6,405 bases of DNA from Thermoflexales bacterium (GCA_030834835.1 JAUQXD010000881.1:1-6405), one strand, 5' to 3'. Shown: positions 1-6,107, numbered from the stretch's first letter. Translations and numbers: made by a program. The notes: generated from the sequence alone by a model not told the origin.

Positions 1-2094
1 CTGGCCCGCGATCTAATCACACGCGCTTACACGCTGGCGGACAGCGCGCATGCCGGCCAGAAACGCACTTCGGGCGAACCCTACATGCAGCACTGTCTGG
101 CCGTCGCCAGCATTCTGGCCGAGATGCGCATCGACGCGCCCACGATTGCGGCCGGCCTGCTGCACGATGTGCTGGAAGACACCCAGATCACGCGCCCTGA
201 GCTGGAAGCTCAGTTCGGCAAAGAAGTGTTGAGCCTGATCGAAGGCGTGACTAAACTCGGCCAGTTCGACAGCCTGGACTCGCAGGCCGCCCGATCGTAC
301 GACGAGCGCGAACTCGAATCGCTGCGCAAGATGTTCCTGGCGATGGTGGATGATCCGCGTGTCGTGTTGATCAAGCTGGCCGATCGGCTGCACAACTTGC
401 GCACGCTGGGTGTGTTGCCGGAAGAACGCCGCAAGCGCATCGCCCGCGAGACGCTGGAACTCTTCGCGCCGCTCGCCAATCGATTGGGCATCTGGCAGAT
501 GAAGTGGGAGTTGGAAGACCTGGGCTTCCGCTATCTGTATCCCGATAAATACAAAGAGATCGCGCGCCTGATCGACGAGCGCCGGCCCGACCGGGAAGGC
601 TACATCGATCACATCGTCAACACCTTGCAGCTGCGCTTCCGCGAAGAAGGCATCGAGGCCGAGATCACCGGTCGGCCCAAACACATCTACAGCATCTGGA
701 AAAAGATCGAGCGCAAAGGCTCGTTCGATCAAGTCTACGATGTGCGCGCGGTGCGCGTGATTGTCGACAACCTGGCGCAATGTTATCTGGTATTAGGCAT
801 CGTCCATTCGTTGTGGCGGCCCATCAAGAGCGAGTTCGACGACTACATCGCCAATCCCAAAGACAACTTCTATCAGAGTTTGCACACGGCCGTCGTCGCC
901 GACGAGGGCAAGACGCTGGAAGTGCAGATTCGCACGCGCGAGATGCACGAGAATTCGGAACTGGGCATCGCCGCGCACTGGCGCTACAAAGAAGGCGGCA
1001 AGCGCGATCCCAAGTATGAGGAGAAGATCGCGTGGTTCCGATCGTTGATGGACTGGCGCAACGACGTGCCCGATGCGCGCGAATTTGTGGACTCGCTCCG
1101 ATCGGATGTCTTCCAGGATCGCGTATACGTCTTCACACCCAAAGGCAAACTCATCGACATGCCGGCGGGCAGCACGCCCATCGACTTTGCCTATCACATC
1201 CACACCGACGTGGGCGATCGCTGTCGGGGCGCGCGCGTCAACGGCAGCCTGGTCTCGCTCGACTATCAATTACAGACCGGCGACCGCGTCGAGATCGTCA
1301 CGGCCAAGCGTGGCGGCCCCAGCCGCGACTGGCTGAATCCCAATCTGGGTTTCATCAAGACCCAGCGCGCGCGCACCAAGATCAAGCAGTATTTCAAGAA
1401 ACAAGATCGCGAGCAGAACATCGCGCAGGGCCGCGATATTTTGGAGCGCGAACTGCGCCGCCTGAGCCTGGAGGCGATGCAGTTGGAGGCTGTCGCCAGA
1501 CTCTTCAATATCGATAAGGTCGACGACTTCTTCGAGAAGATCGGCGCGGGCGATATTAGTTCGCAAGCCATCGTCAGCAAAGTCATTGAAGCCGATCGCA
1601 AGGCCAATCCGCCCGCCGATGAGCCGCTGCCCTTAACGGCCCCATCCAAAACCGAGGTGTCCGGGCTGGCCGTGCGCGGCACCGGCGGCATGATGACGAC
1701 GCTCGCCAATTGCTGCAAACCCGTGCCGGGTGATCCCATCATCGGCTTCGTCACGCGCGGCCGGGGTGTGATGGTGCATCATCGCAACTGCACCAACATC
1801 GTGCACAGCAACGAGACCGAGCGGTTGATCGAAGTGTCGTGGGGCAGCAGCCAGCGAACCTATCCGGTGACGATCAAGATCGCCGCGTACGATCGCGGTG
1901 GCCTGCTGCGCGACGTTGCCGCCGTCGTCGCCGCCGAGAGCGTCAACATGAGCAGCGTCAACGTGACCACCAATCGCAATCTGGCCACCTTCCTGGCGAC
2001 GCTGGAAATCGCGGGCACCGCGCAGCTCTCCAAGGTGATGGATCGCATCGAGCGGCTGCCCAATGTGATTGAAGTTAAACGACAGTTGAGTTGA
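1..2094 (+). CDS. rel: RelA/SpoT-family (p)ppGpp synthetase/hydrolase, 5' end outside the window
   Basis: Makes and probably degrades the stringent-response alarmone (p)ppGpp in the cytoplasm. Frame 1 is open from base 1, and the residues before the first ATG (85) already match the family (AHAGQKRTSGEPY), so the true start lies upstream; about 22 residues or more are missing. Using window codon numbers, the HD hydrolase domain has R22, H31, H55-D56, E59-D60 and D128/N132 (LADRLHN), all the expected metal and catalytic residues. The synthetase domain runs from about 220 to 335 with GRPKHIYSI, D247, EFDDYI (278-283), YQSLH and E307 in EVQIRT. A TGS domain lies at about 374-435, a zinc/CC-type region at 570-600 (NCCKP, HHRNC) and a C-terminal ACT domain at about 620-690. 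Length fits a long Rel. The synthetase motif is the EXDD form usual in monofunctional RelA rather than RXKD of bifunctional Rel, although the hydrolase site looks complete. First gene of a likely plus-strand operon. Confidence 0.96.
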   Translation: MARDLITRAYTLADSAHAGQKRTSGEPYMQHCLAVASILAEMRIDAPTIAAGLLHDVLEDTQITRPELEAQFGKEVLSLIEGVTKLGQFDSLDSQAARSYDERELESLRKMFLAMVDDPRVVLIKLADRLHNLRTLGVLPEERRKRIARETLELFAPLANRLGIWQMKWELEDLGFRYLYPDKYKEIARLIDERRPDREGYIDHIVNTLQLRFREEGIEAEITGRPKHIYSIWKKIERKGSFDQVYDVRAVRVIVDNLAQCYLVLGIVHSLWRPIKSEFDDYIANPKDNFYQSLHTAVVADEGKTLEVQIRTREMHENSELGIAAHWRYKEGGKRDPKYEEKIAWFRSLMDWRNDVPDAREFVDSLRSDVFQDRVYVFTPKGKLIDMPAGSTPIDFAYHIHTDVGDRCRGARVNGSLVSLDYQLQTGDRVEIVTAKRGGPSRDWLNPNLGFIKTQRARTKIKQYFKKQDREQNIAQGRDILERELRRLSLEAMQLEAVARLFNIDKVDDFFEKIGAGDISSQAIVSKVIEADRKANPPADEPLPLTAPSKTEVSGLAVRGTGGMMTTLANCCKPVPGDPIIGFVTRGRGVMVHHRNCTNIVHSNETERLIEVSWGSSQRTYPVTIKIAAYDRGGLLRDVAAVVAAESVNMSSVNVTTNRNLATFLATLEIAGTAQLSKVMDRIERLPNVIEVKRQLS

Positions 2095-2125
2095 TTGTTG
2101 AATGCAGATTTCTGATTGTTGATCC
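2091..2125 (+). repeat. Degenerate heptamer tandem repeat in the rel-lipoprotein spacer
   Basis: Five consecutive 7-base units: ttgattg, ttgaatg, cagattt, ctgattg, ttgatcc. GA at unit positions 3-4 is invariant and the consensus is YTGATTG. The array starts over the rel stop codon and fills most of the gap to the lipoprotein start at 2130. Within it the 10-mer tgattgttga occurs twice, at 2092 and 2113. No Shine-Dalgarno sequence is visible here. Whether it is an operator, a slippage product or neutral filler cannot be told from sequence. Confidence 0.5.
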
Positions 2126-2129
2126 GCAC

Positions 2130-2756
2130 ATGCGCCTCCTTGAAAAACTCCTGCTATTAGCTGTATCACTGCTGGTCGCTTGTGGCCCGTCGTCTGGGCT
2201 GACGCCCCTGCCCTACACTGATGATTTCTCCAATTCCAGCAACGGCTGGAAAGTCGTCAACGATAAAGCCATCCAGATTCGTTATCAGGACGGGGCGCTG
2301 CACTTCACCATCGACGACCTCGATCAGATCGCGTGGTCGGTGGCGGGCAAGCGTTTCGATAACTTCACGCTCGACGTAGACGCCACGCAACTCGAAGGTC
2401 CCAGCGACAACAATTACGGCGTGTTGATCCGCTATCTGGACGAGAAGAACTTCTACCGGCTGGACATCAGCGGCGATGGTTACTTTGCCGTCAACAAATA
2501 TCAGGCAGGCAAGTGGCTCAAACTGCAAGACTGGACGGAGTCAGCGGCCATCAAACGCGAGACAGCCACCAATCGTCTGCAAGTGATCGCGCACGGCAAT
2601 CAGTTCACCTTCAACGTCAACGGTGAAACCGTGACGACTTTCACTGACGACGAATTCAAGCAGGGCGACATCGGTCTGACAGCCGGCACGTTATTCGACA
2701 ATGCCGGCGTGCACATCGCGTTTGATAATCTCACGCTCAGCGAGGTTAAGCCATGA
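2130..2756 (+). CDS. Small secreted lipoprotein with a beta-sandwich (LamG/DUF1080-like) domain
   Basis: Predicted 208-residue lipoprotein. The N-terminus MRLLEKLLLLAVSLLVACG has a short charged start, a Leu-rich hydrophobic core and an LVAC lipobox, so Cys18 would be lipidated after signal peptidase II cleavage. The mature part (about 25-208) is rich in alternating beta-type segments, opening with DDFSNSSNGW and containing YGVLIRYLDEKNFYRLDISGDGYF and a closing FDNLTL. This pattern is typical of concanavalin-like/3-keto-disaccharide-hydrolase-like sandwich domains that bind or act on carbohydrates. No catalytic residues can be assigned, so the role is unknown. A TTG at 2091 would overlap the rel stop and add 13 residues ahead of the signal peptide; ATG 2130 is preferred because it gives a proper lipoprotein signal. 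No good ribosome binding site precedes it. The end overlaps the HIT gene by 4 nt (ATGA), which suggests coupled translation. Confidence 0.87.
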   Translation: MRLLEKLLLLAVSLLVACGPSSGLTPLPYTDDFSNSSNGWKVVNDKAIQIRYQDGALHFTIDDLDQIAWSVAGKRFDNFTLDVDATQLEGPSDNNYGVLIRYLDEKNFYRLDISGDGYFAVNKYQAGKWLKLQDWTESAAIKRETATNRLQVIAHGNQFTFNVNGETVTTFTDDEFKQGDIGLTAGTLFDNAGVHIAFDNLTLSEVKP

Positions 2757-3091
2757 GCAATTGTCTGTTCTGCAAAATCATCGCCGGGGAGGTGCCGGCG
2801 ACCATGGTCTATCGCGGCATCGACATCGTCGCGTTTCGCGACATTCATCCGCAAGCGCCAACACACATTCTGGTCGTGCCGATCAAGCACCTCGAATCGG
2901 TGGCCGCCATGCAGCCGGGCGATGTCGATCTCGTCGGTCGCCTCGTCGCAACGGCGAAAGACATTGCTCACAACGAAGGTTTGGCGGGCTTTCGCCTGGT
3001 CGTCAATACCGGGCGCGAAGCGGGTCAATCGGTCTTCCATCTGCACGTCCACGTCCTGGGTGGTCGATCCATGCACTGGCCGCCGGGCTAG
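2753..3091 (+). CDS. HIT-family protein (HINT-like nucleoside phosphoramidase/nucleotide hydrolase)
   Basis: A 112-residue cytoplasmic histidine triad protein. The signature HLHVHVL is at residues 96-102 (H96, H98, H100), the middle His acting as nucleophile in the family. It is followed by GGRSMHWPPG, the usual C-terminus of bacterial HINT proteins. The N-terminus CLFCKIIAGEVPA carries a C4-x-x-C7 pair that often binds zinc with histidines elsewhere in the fold. H38 in PTHILVVP and N85 in VNTG are also conserved positions. HINT enzymes hydrolyse adenosine phosphoramidates and acyl-AMP; the exact substrate here is unknown. Start ATG 2753 overlaps the lipoprotein stop (ATGA) and has a GAGG ribosome binding site at 2742-2745, 7 nt upstream. 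Full length, no defects. Confidence 0.95.
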   Translation: MSNCLFCKIIAGEVPATMVYRGIDIVAFRDIHPQAPTHILVVPIKHLESVAAMQPGDVDLVGRLVATAKDIAHNEGLAGFRLVVNTGREAGQSVFHLHVHVLGGRSMHWPPG

Positions 3092-3100
3092 CGAACGCGA

Positions 3101-3156
3101 AACACACGCACTGCCGAACTACCGCACTATCTCACTACGGAACTGATCAACTGAGG
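3101..3156 (+). repeat. Degenerate octamer tandem repeat upstream of the adenosine kinase gene
   Basis: Six exact-period 8-base units from 3109 to 3156: cactgccg, aactaccg, cactatct, cactacgg, aactgatc, aactgagg. ACT at unit positions 2-4 is invariant, position 1 is always A or C and position 5 always A or G (consensus MACTRNNN). A weaker unit, aacacacg, precedes at 3101. The last unit supplies the GAGG (3153-3156) that serves as ribosome binding site for the gene starting at 3165. The array occupies most of the 73-nt spacer after the HIT gene. No sigma-70-like promoter was recognised in the spacer. Confidence 0.55.
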
Positions 3157-3164
3157 CAAACCAT

Positions 3165-3650
3165 ATGGAACTTAAACTCATCCCGATCGACAAACCCGAA
3201 GACCTGAACTTCATTCTGGGCCAATCGCACTTTATCAAGACCGTCGAAGATTTGCACGAAGCGCTGGTGCAGGCCGTGCCGGGCATCAAGTTCGGCGTGG
3301 CGTTTTGCGAGGCCAGCGGCCCCTCACTGGTGCGCGCCTCGGGGACAGACGATGATTTGATCGAGTTGGCAAAGAAGAACGCCTTCAGCCTCAGCGCCGG
3401 ACACTCATTCATCATCATGCTCGGCGCGGGCTACTTTCCCATCAACGTGCTCAATGTCGTGAAGATGGTGCCGGAAGTGTGCCGCATCTTCTGCGCCACC
3501 GGCAACCCTACCCAGGTCATCGTTGCCGAAAGCGAACAGGGCCGTGGCATCCTGGGTGTGATCGATGGCGAGCGCACCAAAGGCATCGAAACCGAGGCCG
3601 ATGTCGCCCAGCGCAAGCAGTTCCTGCGGATGATTGGTTATAAACTTTAA
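3165..3650 (+). CDS. Adenosine-specific kinase family protein (PF04008-type)
   Basis: A 161-residue protein recognised by family-typical strings spread over its full length: ILGQSHFIKTVEDLHEAL (17-34), PGIKFGVAFCEASG (39-52), SAGHSFIIML (77-86), PINVLNVVK, PEVCRIFCATGNPTQVIVAE, and GRGILGVIDG followed by a C-terminal RKQFLRMIGYKL. The family was defined from an archaeal (Pyrobaculum) protein that binds adenosine nucleotides and was proposed to be an adenosine-specific kinase using a phosphohistidine. His80 in AGHSF is the candidate residue here (inference). No signal peptide or membrane segment, so cytoplasmic. ATG 3165 follows a GAGG ribosome binding site at 3153-3156, spaced 8 nt. It lies between a HIT gene and a thioredoxin-fold gene in the same direction, 12 nt before the latter. 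The in vivo role is poorly known, but purine handling fits the HIT and Rel neighbours. Full length. Confidence 0.9.
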   Translation: MELKLIPIDKPEDLNFILGQSHFIKTVEDLHEALVQAVPGIKFGVAFCEASGPSLVRASGTDDDLIELAKKNAFSLSAGHSFIIMLGAGYFPINVLNVVKMVPEVCRIFCATGNPTQVIVAESEQGRGILGVIDGERTKGIETEADVAQRKQFLRMIGYKL

Positions 3651-3662
3651 TCCTGAACGTCT

Positions 3663-4115
3663 ATGCCGAGTCTCTTATTTGATCCGACGCGCGATCCGTT
3701 TGACGCCTACCTGAACGCTCTGGCCAGGGCACATCTGGAGAACAAGAATGTCTTGCTAGAGCTGGGTGGTGATTGGTGTAGTTGGTGTCACCGTCTGGAG
3801 AAATTCATTCAGGATTCTGCCGAGCTCAGCGGCTTGCGTCGTCAACACTACGTGACAGTCAAGGTGTACGTCAGCAGCGAGTATGCAGACCCGAGCGGAT
3901 TCTTGCAGCAAATACCGCCGTTTGACGGCGTGCCTCACTTCTTCGTTTATGCGCCCAATGGCGATTTACTGTGTTCGCAACCGACGGAACCGTTAGAAGA
4001 GGGCAGTTCTTACAACCACACGCGCGTCCGAGTTTTTCTGGAGCGTTGGACGCGCTCCCGCGCCGGATCGCGTCCACTCGATCTCAATGACGGAAGTGTA
4101 TCCGCACTTCACTAA
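3663..4115 (+). CDS. Thioredoxin-fold protein with CSWC active site
   Basis: A 150-residue protein with a thioredoxin-like redox motif: VLLELGGDWCSWCHRLEKF (30-48), with Cys39 and Cys42 as the CxxC pair and His43 after it. Pro91 in GVPHFFVYAPNGDLL is the expected cis-proline facing the active site, followed by the usual strand-turn-strand. This resembles the thioredoxin_7/DUF255-like group more than classical WCGPC thioredoxins. No signal peptide is present, so it should act in the cytoplasm as a thiol-disulfide enzyme; partner unknown. The last 15 or so residues look unstructured. It starts 12 nt after the adenosine kinase stop with no clear ribosome binding site, so translation may depend on its upstream neighbour. 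Base composition is lower in GC (about 50-55% in the lines counted by eye) than rel or hpt lines (60-73%), and rarer TTA/CTA codons occur, suggesting weak expression or a different history. Confidence 0.84.
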   Translation: MPSLLFDPTRDPFDAYLNALARAHLENKNVLLELGGDWCSWCHRLEKFIQDSAELSGLRRQHYVTVKVYVSSEYADPSGFLQQIPPFDGVPHFFVYAPNGDLLCSQPTEPLEEGSSYNHTRVRVFLERWTRSRAGSRPLDLNDGSVSALH

Positions 4116-4137
4116 AGCGGCCTCTGCGCTCTAATGA

Positions 4138-4172
4138 AACGCGCCGACCTGATTGATTCAAGTCGGCGCGTT
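4138..4172. terminator. Bidirectional terminator between the convergent gene blocks
   Basis: Perfect 11-bp inverted repeat, aacgcgccgac (4138-4148) and gtcggcgcgtt (4162-4172). After one mismatch it can extend by three further pairs, leaving a 5-nt loop. The plus-strand side is followed by ttgtctt and the minus-strand side by tttcatt, so the T tracts are modest. It lies 22 nt after the thioredoxin-fold stop and 31 nt past the hpt stop on the other strand, exactly where a shared terminator for two convergent operons is expected. Confidence 0.8.
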
Positions 4173-4203
4173 GTCTTGCATCCTGCTTCTTGCCTCTCGC
4201 TCG

Positions 4204-4758
4204 CTACGTGCGCAGCACCCCGATAAACGGCAGATTGCGGTAATACTCATCCACATCCAGACCATAACCAAACACAAACTCGTTCGGGATGTCGAAACCA
4301 ACGTAATCCAGCGCCACATCGATCTCGCGCCGCTCGTACTTGTTGAGCAGCGTGCAGATCTTCAGACTGGCCGGTCCACGCGCTTGCAGTACGTTGCAGA
4401 TATAACTCAGCGTGCGTCCCGAATCGATGATGTCTTCCACGATCAGGACGTACTTGTCGCGGATGTCGCGCTCCAGGTCCATGATGATGCGCACCACGCC
4501 GGTCGTTTCGCGCGCGCCGACGCCATAGCTGCTGACGGCCATAAAGTCGATCGAGTGCGGAATGTGCACCGCGCGCATCAGGTCGGTCAGGAACAACACC
4601 CCGCCCTTGAGGATGCACACCATCACCAGGTCTTTACCGGCGTAATCGGCGTCCAACTGCCGGCCCAGTTCGGCGATGCGTTCCTGCAATTTCTCCGGCT
4701 CGATCAAGATTTGCTCAGACGGCGAAGCGTATCCTAGCGCAGTAATCGTGTCAGGCAT
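4204..4758 (-). CDS. hpt: Hypoxanthine (guanine) phosphoribosyltransferase
   Basis: A 184-residue cytoplasmic purine salvage enzyme that joins PRPP with hypoxanthine and/or guanine to give IMP or GMP. The PRPP-binding signature [14 protein letters not shown] is at residues 104-117, with the acidic pair E108-D109. [12 protein letters not shown] (49-60) is the first PRPP/pyrophosphate loop, and DFMAVSSYG (71-79) is the family's conserved region before the flexible loop. The base-recognition end is [12 protein letters not shown] and [16 protein letters not shown]. The frame stays open 53 codons further upstream, but that part is antisense-like translation of tdk; ATG 4758 is chosen because MPDTITAL follows a strong AAGGAGA ribosome binding site and gives normal family length. 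The start overlaps the tdk stop by 8 nt. Hpt is a known target of (p)ppGpp inhibition in several bacteria, which is interesting given the rel gene in the same window; no regulation is shown by the sequence itself. Confidence 0.96.
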   Translation of the reverse strand: MPDTITALGYASPSEQILIEPEKLQERIAELGRQLDADYAGKDLVMVCILKGGVLFLTDLMRAVHIPHSIDFMAVSSYGVGARETTGVVRIIMDLERDIRDKYVLIVEDIIDSGRTLSYICNVLQARGPASLKICTLLNKYERREIDVALDYVGFDIPNEFVFGYGLDVDEYYRNLPFIGVLRT

Positions 4759-5353
4759 AATGGTCTCCTTCAGTGCGGCGCGGTATCTGATGACAATGCC
4801 GGCAGCGCGCCTCATACGACTCGCTGCCGCCGACCAGAATAATCGGATCGTCGTAGTTGGCGGGTCGGCCATCGATGAGGCGCTGCGTGCGACTGGCCTC
4901 GGCTCCGCAGACCACACAAATCGCGTGCAGTTTATCGACCCGCTCGGCTTCCGACATCAACTGCGGCATCGGGCCAAACGGCTCACCGCGAAAGTCCATG
5001 TCCAGCCCGGCCGCGATGACGCGCACGCCCCGATCGGCCAGCTGCTGTACCACGCGCGAAATATCACCGGAGAAGAACTGTACCTCATCAATGCCAATCA
5101 CCGTCGTGTCCGGCGCGACACTGTTCAGAATCTCGACCGCGCTGGAGGCCGGAATCGCATCGTGGCCCAGTCCGTCGTGCGATTTTACCTGCTCCACTGC
5201 ATCGTAGCGCGTATCGATCGCGGGCTTGAACACTTGCACGTGCTGCTTCGCAATCCGCGCGCGGCGCACACGCCGGATCATCTCTTCGGTCTTGCCGCTG
5301 AACATACTGCCGCAGATTACTTCCACCGATCCGCTGCGAGACTGCCCGTCCAT
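4751..5353 (-). CDS. tdk: Thymidine kinase (type II, zinc-containing)
   Basis: A 200-residue cytoplasmic enzyme that phosphorylates thymidine (and deoxyuridine) with ATP, feeding dTTP salvage. Walker A is GSMFSGKT (15-22), the SHDG motif is at 58-61 and the Walker B-like GIDEVQFF is at 87-94. [19 protein letters not shown] (114-132) matches the family core. The structural zinc site is formed by C146-x-x-C149 and C184-x-x-C187 (with H188). The nucleoside-binding lasso lies between them. Length is typical. Start ATG 5353 is preceded by a GGAGG ribosome binding site (5358-5362) at a short 4-nt spacing. The only other early Met (residue 17) would destroy Walker A. The gene lies downstream of rpmE behind a terminator-like hairpin and overlaps hpt by 8 nt, forming a small nucleotide salvage unit. 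Confidence 0.97.
   Translation of the reverse strand: MDGQSRSGSVEVICGSMFSGKTEEMIRRVRRARIAKQHVQVFKPAIDTRYDAVEQVKSHDGLGHDAIPASSAVEILNSVAPDTTVIGIDEVQFFSGDISRVVQQLADRGVRVIAAGLDMDFRGEPFGPMPQLMSEAERVDKLHAICVVCGAEASRTQRLIDGRPANYDDPIILVGGSESYEARCRHCHQIPRRTEGDHYA
4764..4770 (-). promoter_or_regulatory. Ribosome binding site of hpt (fixes the start)
   Basis: Minus-strand AAGGAGA ends 5 nt before ATG 4758. It lies within the last codons of tdk and supports ATG 4758 over the longer upstream extension of the same frame. Its position inside tdk suggests coupled expression. Confidence 0.8.
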
Positions 5354-5375
5354 CCTGCCTCCGGTCTCCGGGTAA

Positions 5376-5381
5376 AGTATA
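5376..5381 (-). promoter_or_regulatory. Possible -10 element for tdk-hpt
   Basis: Minus-strand TATACT lies 23-28 nt upstream of the tdk start, directly after the terminator-like hairpin. It resembles a sigma-70 -10 box. No convincing -35 was found: TTGTCA (5402-5407) is present but its spacer would be 20 nt, which is too long. Weak evidence only. Confidence 0.25.
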
Positions 5382-5417
5382 AAACAAAAGGGCAGAAGTC
5401 ATGACAACTCTGCCCTT
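5380..5417 (-). terminator. Intrinsic terminator after rpmE
   Basis: On the minus strand a 9-bp perfect stem (aagggcaga 5388-5396 with tctgccctt 5409-5417, plus-strand wording) is followed by a T-rich tail read as TTTTGTTTTAT from the end of the stem. The 12-nt loop includes the small palindrome gtcatgac. It sits about 50 nt past the rpmE stop and before tdk, so it should end or attenuate transcripts of the ribosomal protein genes. Confidence 0.75.
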
Positions 5418-5466
5418 CGTATTCAACTTGCAGTAACGCGCTGCTCGCCAGGCCTTCGCGGCGCCG

Positions 5467-5763
5467 CTAGGCTTTGGCGGCGTCTTCGTCAACCAGCTCG
5501 ACAATCGCCTGCTTTTCCTTGCGAGTCTTCTTCTTTTTGGTCGTCTCGACCACCGTTTCCTGCCGCTTTTCCAGACGCTTGATGAAGCGATCGACCTGGC
5601 CTTCCGTGTCCACGATGCGCTGCTCGCCCGTGAAGAATGGATGGCAGTTCGAGCACACGTCGGTGCGCAGCTCAGCCAGCGCCGCGCCGACGGTCCAGGT
5701 GTTGCCGCACGCGCAGACCACACGCGCTTCAGGATACCACTTGGGGTGAATGCCTTCGCGCAT
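5467..5763 (-). CDS. rpmE: 50S ribosomal protein bL31, zinc-binding form with C-terminal extension
   Basis: A 98-residue ribosomal protein of the large subunit. The N-terminus MREGIHPKWYPEARVVCACGNTW and the centre ELRTDVCSNCHPFFTGEQRIVDTEGQVDRFIKR match bL31. Four cysteines, C17, C19, C37 and C40, form the zinc site, so this is the C+ (zinc-containing) paralogue type, which some bacteria swap for a zinc-free form under zinc limitation. The family core ends near residue 66; here a further 30 or so residues follow, including a basic run KKKKTRKEK (76-84) and an acidic end (VELVDEDAAKA). It starts 2 nt after the rpmA stop with only a weak ribosome binding site, suggesting translational coupling, and ends before a terminator. 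Confidence 0.96.
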   Translation of the reverse strand: MREGIHPKWYPEARVVCACGNTWTVGAALAELRTDVCSNCHPFFTGEQRIVDTEGQVDRFIKRLEKRQETVVETTKKKKTRKEKQAIVELVDEDAAKA

Positions 5764-5765
5764 GA

Positions 5766-6050
5766 TTAAGCCTGACCTTCCACCGGCGCAGCCGCCGCGA
5801 TCGGTTGCACGCTGATGCGCTTGCGATCGCCCGGCAGCGGTTCAAAGACCACCACGCCGTCGGCCACCGCAAAAATTGTGTAATCCTTGCCCAACATCAC
5901 ATTCGCGCCCGGCTTGAAGTGCATGCCGCGCTGCCGCACGATGATGTTGCCGGAGCGCACCGCTTCGCCGCCGAAGCGCTTGACACCCAACCGTTGTGAG
6001 GTTGAGTCCTTGCCATTGCGGGCTGACCCGCCGCCCTTCTTATGAGCCAT
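5766..6050 (-). CDS. rpmA: 50S ribosomal protein bL27
   Basis: A 94-residue large-subunit protein whose N-terminal tail reaches toward the peptidyl transferase centre. [16 protein letters not shown] is the canonical bL27 start, followed by [40 protein letters not shown] and DGVVVFEP. The mature-type start (no leader ahead of the AHKKGGGS sequence) means there is no Firmicutes-style processed N-terminal extension. The last 10 residues ([10 protein letters not shown]) are a low-complexity tail beyond the usual end. ATG 6050 has a strong AAGGAGAG ribosome binding site (6054-6061), spaced about 3-5 nt. It lies 67 nt after rplU and 2 nt before rpmE. Confidence 0.98.
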   Translation of the reverse strand: MAHKKGGGSARNGKDSTSQRLGVKRFGGEAVRSGNIIVRQRGMHFKPGANVMLGKDYTIFAVADGVVVFEPLPGDRKRISVQPIAAAAPVEGQA

Positions 6051-6078
6051 GATCTCTCCTTACTATTCTGACGGAAGT

Positions 6079-6107
6079 CCGGCCGACTGTCTCAACGGAG
6101 ACGCCGG
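6079..6107 (-). other. Hairpin-forming spacer between rplU and rpmA
   Basis: The 67-nt spacer (6051-6117) contains gtctc (6089-6093) and gagac (6098-6102) around a 4-nt loop. It is extended by ccggc (6079-6083) pairing with gccgg (6103-6107) across a 5-nt bulge. There is no T tract, so it does not look like a terminator; it could be an mRNA processing or translation-control structure, or chance in GC-rich sequence. Confidence 0.3.

Noticed and set aside
13..780. 255-codon open frame on the minus strand opposite rel
   Set aside because: It lies wholly opposite conserved Rel coding sequence, has a composition expected of the antisense of GC-rich codons (runs of H, Q, A, V, R), no recognisable domain and no ribosome binding site.
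2091..2129. TTG start at 2091 for the lipoprotein
   Set aside because: It would place 13 residues before the signal peptide. The frame there is merely the heptamer repeat read through, and ATG 2130 gives a clean lipobox protein.
4093..4110. Small hairpin gaagtg/cacttc at the end of the thioredoxin-fold gene
   Set aside because: Only 6 bp, inside the coding sequence, no T tract; the stronger 11-bp hairpin at 4138-4172 is the better terminator.
4153..4737. 194-codon plus-strand open frame opposite hpt
   Set aside because: Mirror of the hpt coding frame and terminator region; His/Gln/Asp-rich low-information translation. Hpt on the other strand is certain from its PRPP motif.
4759..4917. Upstream extension of hpt by 53 codons
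   Set aside because: It would overlap tdk far more, adds residues unlike any Hpt N-terminus and ignores the strong ribosome binding site at 4764-4770.
4676..5404. 242-codon plus-strand open frame opposite tdk
   Set aside because: Antisense of tdk, whose Walker A, Walker B and zinc motifs are clear; no family resemblance in this translation.
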